From Hyaloscypha bicolor E (Eukaryota; Ascomycota; Leotiomycetes; Helotiales; Hyaloscyphaceae), in contig NW_020194546.1 of the NCBI RefSeq assembly GCF_002865645.1, positions 62,001-126,000 on the forward strand: a stretch of DNA of 64,000 nt, in the 5' to 3' direction. Position 1 is the stretch's first letter, and each line of letters starts with the position of its first letter. Shown here piece after piece: positions 21,720-31,649 of this stretch. Under the pieces are notes generated by a model that had not been told where the DNA came from, ran no database searches, and saw only the letters and a program-made list of their open reading frames with translations. The position numbers were made by a program, and so were the translations under genes.

Positions 21720-23720
21720 TTTCGATCCCAGAAGTCGTTTGATACCAGCGTAATCACAGAATAATCGCACACGTACAGCTGGAACTGTAAAGCTTCATCG
21801 AGCTGCGAAAAGAAAGAAGTTTGGCCAAGACGACATGCCTCGGAATGAGGTCACCGCAATTGCACGAAGCAGTCGGGGACGGGACGGGTGCCGCTGTATC
21901 AGGCGGTTCGACGCGAAACTCCAATCGAGCCCCCTGAAGACTAGGCGTTCCCAGAACAAGTTTCGAGAACCTTTTATCAGAAGCTAACTTGCCGGAAAGC
22001 TAGCATTCCCTGCAAGGCTTTGTCTTATCCCGCTCAAAATAGCGGTAGCGCTCAGTCCTCCTGCTAGCTTCCCGTCATACAGCTGATCATAAGTAATGGG
22101 ATCACCCGAAAGGCTCCAGCCACAAGAAACGTCCGAGCACCAGGCCACACCGCGGCTTCAATTAACATGAGGCAATATGCGCCATCTTATCATTTCCTAA
22201 TTTAGACGATTTTCCAACCTCGCCACATGCTCGTCCTTGGCCAGAGCATCCCACCTCTGACGAATGAGCAAAAGATCATCCTGACAGGCGACCGACACCG
22301 AGTAAAATAAAGGGAAGAAACCGCTGTAAATGCGAGTTCGTGCCCATTCTGAAACAAAAAATGTGATGTCTGTGGGGCCGAACGTAGCCACTTGAACGGC
22401 ACACGGGTCGACATCCCAGCCCCCCGTCTCGATCATCGAAATCGTGCCAATGGCAAAGTTCTCAACTTCTGCATGCAGAAGGATCCCACAAATGAGACAG
22501 CTTGCCGAAGAAGGATTTTTGATCTGTCGTCACCTTAGTTGTGAACTTGATTCTCGAGGACTTTCTGACCAGTGACGGGACTTGAGATTTATTATCCCAG
22601 CAAAGGCAACCGTATGAAAGAGAAATCGAGAAGATCAAAGAATGCCATGCCGCGACATATGGGGATCACTGACTGATCGGATAATGGTGGGACACTCGGG
22701 ACCGATATTTTTTATTGACTTCAGAGCGGGGCAATCGTTGGGCTTCCTCCACTCACAGCTTGAAATCCCAACTTTTAAAACTTGGGATACCGATGCTTCG
22801 ACTTTTTTTTTTTTTGCACATCAGATATTATTGAAGTAACTCGTATCAACTTTGAGAATGACTAGCAGAGCTACCGTTCTTACACTCTGGGTTCTGCGTG
22901 GCGGATTGTCCGCGTGTAAACAGCACGGGACACAGGACTAACCAACTTGTCACTTAACCACCTGCAGCTCCCGGACATCTCGTGACAAATACAAAATACA
23001 GAAGACAAACTTCAAAACAGTCTGAAGGATAAAGCTACCGCAGCCTTCTTGCCTCCGAGTTTTGCATGATTGGAGATTCCCTTTAGGCCACACGTCACCG
23101 CCACACGGCCAAGACTCCCACAAGACTTCAGAAGCACCGAGCATCCACGAAATTACAGACAATTTATATCCTGTAATAGCAAATGACACTAGCGAATTCT
23201 TCTTTGCTAAATAATTCTTAAACCAAAATCTTGGTCTTGATGTACCAGAAAGGTGCTGTGGCTGACTTCCCGTCTCCCACCACTCCATGCAACCAGTTCC
23301 GAGCTGCTGCAGCATAGACAGCCCAATCCCTCCCCGACACCACTGAGACAGACAACTAATCCTCCTCAAGAAACCTGTTTCCAGCCACATCTCAAACATC
23401 CCTTTCCAGAATCCTTCCATGATCGTCGACGTGCCACACTTCCCCCAAATCATGACGCCGCAACCATCCTCCCTCCTCTCCGAAACCTGTTTCTTTACTC
23501 CCTCCGCTGATCCAAAGATCTAGAACTCTGCAAGGTGCTATACTACACATATCCATAAATTAAAAGCGTCAGACGGAGATCCAACACCTCGCGTGAACCT
23601 TCCCTCCCCCAACCCGCCAACTTATTGGCCCTCAAACCAAGACCTCAGCCCACAACCGTTACAAACCGCAGACCCACTAGACCCTGCCTCAGTCCCTGGA
23701 GCACATCAGCTCACCCCACC
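21720..23720. other. intergenic, no gene called
   Basis: About 2 kb containing a T14 tract near 22802-22815. A 167-codon minus-strand frame (22950-23453) has no recognisable motif and odd composition (many Trp and Cys), so it is not called. Confidence 0.4.
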
Positions 23721-23988
23721 ATGCTGAACAGCCACGTAATGAGAGGTCGATATGACTTCACAGCTCAGGATTACAGCTTGGGATCAAGTTTCGAGGCGGA
23801 GGCAACTGTGGCTGACCGATTGCTCGATCTTCAGGCTCAGCCTTCTCTGATCCAGAGACGCAACGATCAGAAGACTAACAAAAGTCTGATTGCGGGCGGC
23901 GAAATCTTGATTGAATGGTTAGTAATAAGGGTATATCTTGACTGAAGTTTCTAGGGGTCTTTTTAATCAACAATCCTCCTGTACCTAA
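23721..23988 (+). CDS. possible small hypothetical protein
   Basis: ATG 23721 has a strong context (CCACC ATG C). Exon 1 to 23917 reads MLNSHVMRGRYDFTAQDYSL..., with an amphipathic middle (EATVADRLLDLQAQPSLIQR). A 37-nt intron (GTTAGT...CTGAAGTTTCTAG) would join it to exon 23955-23988 (GLFNQQSSCT-stop), for about 76 aa. The intron is short for this genome, and I do not recognise a family. It lies just upstream of the Gly-rich gene and could instead be part of that gene's leader. Confidence 0.35.
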
Positions 23989-24000
23989 CTTCCAGAAAAC

Positions 24001-24006
24001 TATAAA
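24001..24006 (+). promoter_or_regulatory. TATA box of the Gly-rich protein gene
   Basis: TATAAA lies 58 nt upstream of the ATG at 24064, and no other TATA-like element sits at a suitable distance. The assignment rests on position only. Confidence 0.4.
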
Positions 24007-24063
24007 TTTCCCCAACCAAAGCAAGCATTTGATCCTTTCATACTTCAAAACACATCAATCGCA

Positions 24064-24402
24064 ATGGCCGGCCTACTAGGAAACCTCACAAATAGCCTCG
24101 ACAATACACTCACGGGCGGCGAGAAAGAGCAAGGCCAAGGCGGTCTCTTGGGATCTGTCGGCGGCGCTGTAAACAATACTGTTGACGGTGCAGGAAAGAC
24201 TGTGGGACAAACCACAGACGGTCTTGGGAATGTTGTCGGTCAGACTACGAATGGAGTTGCTGATACCGCGGGGAAGACAACTCAAGGTGTTGGAAATGCT
24301 GCTGGTGGTGTGACTGAAGGTGTCGGGAATACGGCGAGTGGTTTGGGCAGCACTGCTGGTGGGTTAGCCGGCGGTGCTACAGGACAACAGAAGCAGCTGT
24401 AG
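24064..24402 (+). CDS. small Gly/Thr/Asn-rich repeat protein, LEA-like
   Basis: Single exon of 112 aa starting MAGLLGNLTNSLDNTLTGGE. The body is an imperfect repeat of about 11 residues built from (T/G)xGVGNxxGxTTxG, for example GLGNVVGQTTNGVADTAGKT, ending GGLAGGATGQQKQL. Cys, Trp, Phe and Tyr are absent, as expected for a hydrophilic, heat-stable disordered protein. It has a TATAAA element and a short leader, suggesting a strongly induced small gene. It may belong to the same functional class as the two LEA-like genes at 5.5-13 kb, but shares no clear motif with them. Confidence 0.75.
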   Translation: MAGLLGNLTNSLDNTLTGGEKEQGQGGLLGSVGGAVNNTVDGAGKTVGQTTDGLGNVVGQTTNGVADTAGKTTQGVGNAAGGVTEGVGNTASGLGSTAGGLAGGATGQQKQL

Positions 24403-25128
24403 ATGTGTGAAATATCTGAGACGGGAATGATGGAGAGTAATGGGATGTGTATGAGTATGGGGAGATGTTATGTTGACAAGGTTGCGGAAGCTCAAACTTC
24501 GACCGAGAAGACACCTTCACTTTTAGATAGTTGAAAAGTCTTCTGAAATAGTCCTGTTACTATGATTGCAGGTCCATTGCAGTTGTGAAATTCTCGGTGT
24601 GCACGTCCTATTCCTTGGGCTAGAGCCTGCCGGCACTGAGCGCTCCCCTGAACTGCGCACATCAGCACTTGCCTGAAGGGCATCGGGACCCTCAATTGCT
24701 AGGCCTTTACACCTACCAGCGTTCTTCCAACCCCTACTGCATTCCTCATCTATACCAACATTTCCGCAAAAGTTCGGTGCAGGTATTTGCAAAGTTTGGA
24801 TCGTCGCTTCTACACCTTTTCACTTGTTATCCTTCCTCCAGTATTTAGCAACTTTCTTCTACACCTGGTGTCGGCGGTGATCCCATGAATTCCCTTCCAA
24901 TTATTACTCTGTACCTTTCTTGTCTATTGAAGAAGGATGCTTTCAGTTAATGAAGCTCAGCCGGCACTGCCTGGATCTCCCCCAACAACACTTCAAGGCT
25001 TCAGAGACACTTTTCGACAAAACACACCCTCCTCAATCACGTCAAGCAGCTTAGGACACGGTTCGGAGGATCTTCTTTCCTCGCGGGGCAAACACGAAGC
25101 TATGGAGGTAGCTCAAAGAACGGTCTCT
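24403..25128. other. intergenic, no gene seen
   Basis: Convergent interval between the Gly-rich gene (plus) and the ABC transporter (minus). No features beyond expected 3' regions were recognised. Confidence 0.45.
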
Positions 25129-28100
25129 TCAGTGCCTATCAACTGTCTCCGAACCACCAACGCCAAAATCCGTCGACGCATCTTCACCAGCAATGCCCCG
25201 GCCAAGTACATCACTCAAGTCCCCTATCTCCGTAACCCTCCCATCAGCCATCCTAACTAACACATCTCTCCCACTCTTCCAACCTTTCTTCAACGCACCA
25301 AGTCGATGCGAGATCTCAATATCGGTATGTCCCTTATCTGTAAACTCCTGTTGTATAATATCATAAATTATTGCTTCGGTTTCCTCATCTAGAGATGAAG
25401 TAGCTTCGTCAAGCAGAAGGATAGGTTTGATTATGGCGGGGGTCGGGATATGGTCGGTGTATGGGATTGCATTGGGGAAGGAGGGAGGTTGGGCACGAAG
25501 CACCGCGCGAGCGAGGGAGAGGAGTTGCTGTTCGCCAGTTGAGAGTTGTGGGAGGGAGGAGAGAGGCGAGTCTAAGATGTGTGAAACGGTCGACGTGGTG
25601 ACTTGGTCTTCGACTCGGTCTCCAGTGGGGAGAGGATGATGTCCATTCACCCCGCACTGGGAGAATTGATCCCCTAACCGAGTTTTTTCTAATGCTGCCG
25701 TGATTTCCTCGTCTTGGTAGTGCTCGTTTGGATCCATGTTAAACCGAAGTGTTGCGTCTGGTAAGAGGAAGGGATCTTGTGGGACCGATATGAAGCACTT
25801 CTGCCACACGACAGATCGAGCAATTTTTGAGATGTTGGTCCCGTCAGCCGTGATGCTGCCAGAGCGTGGATCGAGAAGTCGAAGGAGGGAAAGGACAAAG
25901 GTACTTTTCCCACTAGGGTCCATGACATGTCAGCTTCACCCTCATCATCTCATACTTAGGCTTGCATACCTCCCTGTTCTTCCACACAGTATGAGCCTTT
26001 GACCTGCTTTGACTTCGAGGCTCATATCGCAAAGGTCGAGCTTGCCCGGACTGTATGGCTCCTCAGTCAGACGACACCGCTTTATGATCAATCAAAACTT
26101 ACATATAGGACACTTCCAGATCATCTACTTTCACGGCACCGGCTGAGGGCCAACCCTGAATAGCATAATCCTCTTCCGATCCATCTTCTTGTGGGGTCTC
26201 TTGAATCGTCTCTTTCAATCTTGCGATTGCGCCAAGCGAAATCTCCAAATTCGTATAAGACGTAACAAGCGTAAGGAGAGTTTTGTTCACCAATAGAATC
26301 ATGTTGAGGGCAACGACGATCTGCCCTCCTGTCATCGTGCCTCTAAACGCAATTGCGATTGAAATAACACCAACTGCAATGCCAGCAACGAGGAGGTCGA
26401 GGACAATGTTGAGCCATCGCTGAAGACACATTAAGAGATAGAACGGACTCTGAGATATTTCCAGCTCGGCAATATTCCTCGATTCGAATTTATTTTGCCA
26501 GCCAAACGCGCGGATGGTAGTGATACCTTCAACCTATGCCATCTTCAACAAAGCTACATGGAAAAGGGGGTCGGGTCACACCGTTTCTAGGAAGCTTGAA
26601 TAGACCGCCGATCTTGATTCCAGTTCGAGGAAACGAAGCTGTCTCGATGTCCGCAAGTAGATTTTCTGAACGAAGTAGAATACCATGGCACAGAACGGCA
26701 AGGTGACGAGAATTTGCTTCTGAGCGATAAACAGCATTGCAGCTTGCATTGAAAGCTTGCAGATCTCTGATGAAAAATTAGGCAACACCTCTACCATGAA
26801 CTTGAGCTAAACTTACGAGTGGTGAGACTTGACAATGCTGGCGGTAACTTCTTGTCGACGAGCTGAATATCTTGGCTGAATCTGCCATGACAGTGAGCAG
26901 CTACTTTTGAAGAGATGGGAACTAATGGCCATCACCTATTCAATAATGTGCCAATCTCGGACTTGGAGTACAAGGATAGTGGCGCTCTGGTAGCCTGTCA
27001 GTTTCTGCAGACGGATCTCCTCATATTGACTGACCCGATAATGGATTTCAGTAAATTGTAATGGAGGACTATCCCTGAATGTGGCGCAATCTTGATTATC
27101 GTGGACCTGCTCTTTCAGTCAATGGGAACGGATCTGATATTTCACAAACTCACCACATGGTACCGTTGGTGGAAGACCAGTAGATGAAAGCAAAGATCAA
27201 GTATCCTCCAACATAATACCACGTCTGATCAGATTCTGATTCGGTCCACCATTTCACCCAGTACTGCGAAAACAATAAGAAGAAAGAATAGGAAGCCATG
27301 CTGCAGGCCAAGATGATGTAGTTCAGGACACCAACAGACTTGAAGTAGTAACCTGTTAGATGTCAGAATCCTGGGAATCACAGGGTTCATAATAGTTCAT
27401 TACCATAGACTGCTAAATCACCAGTTCTTCTTGTCAAATTGAGAGCAGCAGTTTCTGTCGAGTTAGTTTGAGCTCTGTGCTTGACTACCAGCTCATCAAA
27501 TTGCCTGCTTGTCTTCATTTCTTTATCATCTATGATTGTTTTGAGTATTTGGCGGGAAGAATACAGCACGACTTCGGGGGCGCCCTGCAGCCGAATTTGC
27601 GACTCTCCGAGAATGACAACATGATCGGCCAAAGAATATTGCCGAACTGTTGAAGCGTCAGAATACTAGTCCGGAGCTTGATATGGCATAGTTACCGTTG
27701 TTCGTCATCAAAATCACGGTAGTTCCACTCTGCTGAAGGAGACCAGTTGGGCTCAAGAGATGTTGAACGACGTGGTGTTCTGTCGCACCGTCAAGAGCGC
27801 TGAAAAGGTCACCGAGAACCACGATATCACATCGAGAATAAACAGCACGCGCGAGAGCCTGGCAGTTTTTAATGGAGTTCATACCTGTGGAGGATATTGC
27901 TAACTTACCACACGCTGACGTTGCCCTCCAGAAAGTTTAATCCCTCGACTACCAATTTGTGTTTGGTCACGTTTCGGAAACGCATCCAGATCTTTCTCAA
28001 GACCACAGGCATAAATGACAGTCTTGTACCATTCAAGATCAGAATCAGCATGCTCACAGATGATTTTTTTGATACTTGAGCTTGGCAGCCATGGAGTTTG

Positions 28101-30400
28101 GGGGCAGAATCCAACGCATCGGGTAGAGACTGCCATTGAGCCCGACGACGGCGGAACCTCTCCCAGAATGACTTGGGCCAGTGTAGTCTTTCCTGAGCCA
28201 ACATTTCCCGAAAATATCCAGAAACAACCAGTTTTGACCTTGAAATTGATATCTTGAAGTATTGGTTGTAAGCTTGAGGAGTACTGCACAGAAATTTTGT
28301 CGGCGACGAGGGCACAGCAAGCAGTACCGTCCTCGGGGTCTGAGGTGGGTGCTTCTAGCACAGTCTTTTTGAGGTCCAACCTGTTCACTTGTCTATGTGA
28401 CTCCAAGAGATAGCGCTGAATACGCTCGAAGTTAGTCATACATGCCACGGCTCGAGGCCAAATTGTCATGAGCATATTAGCGGGGTGTGTTATAAAAACC
28501 ATTAGTGAAATTGTGGTAAAAGCAGTCCCAGCCTCGAGTTTCTGATCGCCGCGGTTCCGGGAAACGATCGCAAAGACGACCAAAGTGATAGGTGGAGTGA
28601 ATATGCCCAGAGCATTTGCTAAGTTATGTGAGACAGATACAATAGGCCCTTGAAAGCTCACATACAACTTGCATTGTAACCAACCATCATCCATCTCAGT
28701 TTCTTCGACATAGCAATCTCATGAAGCCGGAGGTCCTGGACTTTTGATTGTATTGCCTCTGAGATTCCAAGCATTTTAATGCTCTTGGCTGACGAGAGCA
28801 TGGAGATCGTCATGGATATCCGTTTCTGCGTTGCAACACTCCAGTCTCGCTGCTTACAGTTCAAATGAGTTGCCACATACTGACTCATGCGTGAGCAAAC
28901 TCTCGGCGGGTCAGTTTGATACAATTTCCACTAGAGGCCTGGAAACTCACACATGATTATGATCAAGGGAATAGGCCAGAGCCAGCCTATTTGAGTTGCC
29001 AGTAAGCTCGTTCCAATGGTCACTTCAAGGAGTTGGGCCCAAGTTTCATGAAACATTTCTCCGACACCTTGCACGTTGTCAACATCAGTGCTCATCAGTG
29101 TCACAGCGTTTCCATCGTCATAGGAGGTGTTTCGGACATTTAAGGAACGCTGATATATCAAGCCTATCAGTGCTCCTCTGGTCATCACTTGAAGTAGATT
29201 CAGCTGATGTTGATAGGCTGCTTTAGACAGCTGTAACAGGAGATCAGCGAAGAGTCTACGACGGCGATGAGGGGCACAGTACTTACCGCCAGCCCAACAT
29301 ACACCACGAGAGCTCCCACGATAAGCCAGCAACCAATGTCTGTTGACTCTTTCTCCTTCGGAGCATTGCTGATATATCTGACTGAGATATTGATGAGAAC
29401 AGGTTGAGAGTAACGGAATGTGATCAGGAATAAGCGAGGCAAAATGGCAGCTGAGACCGGACGCTTGAAACAATCCAAGAGCACGTATGGTAGATCAGTG
29501 CTTCGCTCAGGTTTAGCTTTGGTTAAAATTAGTCATAGGCGCAAAAGTATGAGAGGGAGGGAACTTCTCAGACCCCTTTGATCCTAAGACCGCAAGATGT
29601 TACGATGCAGTTTTCTCGAGGACAGCTCCTCTCCGGTGCGAGGCAGATCGGCGTCGATGAGAATCGATCGATGCCCTTTCATCAAAATTGGATTGATCCA
29701 CCAAAAGAAGGTTCGCTCAAGAATACCTGCTCGCTCCTCTGGTGTCAGTCGTTGGTAGTGGGGCAACAAGATAGAGGTTTTGTTCTGGCACTCAACAATG
29801 AGTACAGCGAGATCCAGAAAAACATGAGCAATCAACAGATACAATATTTCTCGGCTAGTCATGGGAGGTCGAATCAATAGCTCAACTCCATGTCCCAGAA
29901 GACAAGCAAGAATATACAGAACCAACGAAGTGGACGGGGTTGCCGACCGGCGATGTTCCACGAAAGAGAGTACGCAGAACGCAAGAGCAGCAACGGACGA
30001 AACAGTATTTGACAACAGCTTCAAGTCAAGTATGCCTAAAGATTCAAGAGAAGCTCTAATGAGATCGCTCAATTGCAATCCCAGGAAGGCCAATGCCGTG
30101 GTCTGAACTGGTCAACATCTTGTAACATCCTTCTGTTCTCAATTCCCTAGCAAGTACATACAACTTTGATATGGTAAATGCCGACATATTTGACCTTGAT
30201 ACTGGCCCAATGAAGCTGCCAGAGGCGGATACCTGAAAGCAACAAAAAGCTAACGGAAATGCAGCTCGAGTAGATTGCAGGCCAGGCGGGCCACTCGTCA
30301 CTGAGGACTGCTCAAAAGGCAAGTGCCATCCTGACTCTGAGTCGCCTGACTTATACAACGTTTCCAAAAAAGGACGAAATGACAATCCCACGATGCTGAT
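25129..30400 (-). CDS. ABC transporter, subfamily C (MRP-like multidrug type), with an in-frame stop in its first half
   Basis: Exons 30307-30162, 30102-29574, 29516-29287, 29230-28951, 28899-28666, 28618-27909, 27858-27696, 27646-27404, 27352-27154, 27106-27035, 26986-26936, 26881-26817, 26766-26582, 26533-26103, 26050-25970 and 25912-25129 join in phase and give about 1470 codons. A further 5' exon ends at 30357 (WDCHFVLFWKR) but has no in-frame ATG that I can find. Order: N-terminal TM region, TMD1, NBD1 (Walker A GNVGSGKTT, signature LSGGQRQRV, Walker B DIVVLGD), TMD2 (GYYFKSVGVLNYI..., LNRFSQDIQLVDKKLP), NBD2 (GRTGSGKST, LSTGEQQLLSLARA, ILLLDEATSSLD, H-loop SHRLGALK). Family members export drugs, conjugates or metabolites using ATP. 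A TAG at 29586-29584 replaces the Trp expected in RSWDQRAKPE, so the allele may be inactive unless read through or misassembled. Confidence 0.85.
29584..29586 (-). other. in-frame TAG in the ABC transporter at an expected Trp codon
   Basis: The exon reads CGG TCT TAG GAT CAA AGG G and then splices to CT AAA CCT GAG, that is R S stop D Q R A K P E. Fungal ABCC proteins have Trp before D-x-R here. On the opposite strand the change is CCA to CTA, a CpA to TpA transition. Confidence 0.75.
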
Positions 30401-30537
30401 GCCCTGCATTGGGGGAGAACTGGTCTAGAAGGTGAAGACGCGATCGATGTGAGTGATGTGACTTGGGGTTTAGAATTCAGGCTAGCGGCCGCTGGCAAAT
30501 CTCACTTGGGGAAGGTTCAGGGGCTCGCTTAGGAGTA

Positions 30538-30930
30538 TCCACGGGCCAACCGCCCATCCCCCAAACCGCTCACCCCTTTTCACCACAACAACGGCATAAA
30601 ACCGAAATTTCAAGTAGATATTTGCAATCAGCGACCTTGGTATAGTAATTCAGAAAGTTTTTAGCATTTCCCTAGTACTTTTAATAAAAAAATCACAAAA
30701 TTTTGGTGTTCTACCTCTAGCGAGGCTCTAGTAAGGGATTTGATAGCGGGGCAAAAATAACAAAATCACTACCATAAGCGATTCTAGCCGCATTACTAGT
30801 TTGAAATGAATAAATAGCTGTCAGGATATCGAAAATACTATAAAGTATTAATATATAATAGGATTTGGAATTATAATGAAGGTATAATTAAAAAAAACAA
30901 ATTTTTTGGGATGGGCAGTTGGCCCGTGGA
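30538..30930. mobile_element. MITE (Tc1/mariner-type), 393 bp
   Basis: Terminal inverted repeats start TCCACGGGCCAAC at both ends and match over about 23 nt with one difference. The element is flanked by TA on each side (30536-30537 and 30931-30932), the target duplication of Tc1/mariner elements. The inside is AT-rich and encodes nothing. Confidence 0.75.
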
Positions 30931-30932
30931 TA

Positions 30933-31203
30933 CGAAGGCCGACGGCATTAAAAATCGTCCATATTCGCTAGTGCAAGGAACACCAAAATGTCTTAGTTTT
31001 GAAAATTGTGCGTCACAACGCCACCACATCCGTATGCTTTAGTTCAAGCTTGATAGGATAGAAAAGAAGCTCAAATATCCTTCATTTGTATTTTGGTGAC
31101 TTTAAAATTATAGGGACGTTTTTCGCGAATTTTTGAATGGGGGGAATGATTTTCAAGGCTCTCGCTTAGCAATTTAGACGATTTTTAATGCCGTCGGCCT
31201 TCG
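30933..31203. mobile_element. second MITE (Tc1/mariner-type), 271 bp, abutting the first
   Basis: The 27-nt inverted repeats at 30933-30959 and 31177-31203 are perfect and start CGAAGGCCGACGGCATTAAA. TA flanks both ends (30931-30932 and 31204-31205). Its left TA is also the right TA of the neighbouring element. There is no coding capacity. Confidence 0.8.
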
Positions 31204-31649
31204 TACTTCTATCACGGAGATAATTGAACTTCTGCCGGAGAAGTCATATGGAAGTAATCAGCATCCAGCGTCTTGAACCCAAAGTAAAGAGCAAACATCT
31301 ATTACCACATCTCTCACGGCGACACGTTCATAGCCTCGGCGGAACTGAGATCTGGCATATCTGCTTTATGCTTTGCCGATAGGATAAGGTGTTTCGTCAG
31401 AGGCCTGCATGCCTCAGTGCCTCCGATGCAGCCTCATGCATTGGAGGCTGCGAGCCCCACCATCAGCCGCTCCTTCGAAGTCGACCAAATCCCTCGAGAA
31501 ATCGTTCCAGCCTCGCCAGCATCGCTCACCGCAGCCAAGCCTAAATCCTAACGACCATGACCACGTTGACGAACGCATTCGCATAGTCGAAGAGATTGGG
31601 CATAGTCGCGGAGTGTTATTGCGTTGATACCACCGCACGTCCAACAGCC

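Noticed and set aside
22950..23453. 167-codon minus-strand frame
   Set aside because: Trp/Cys-rich odd composition, no motif, no plausible upstream exon.
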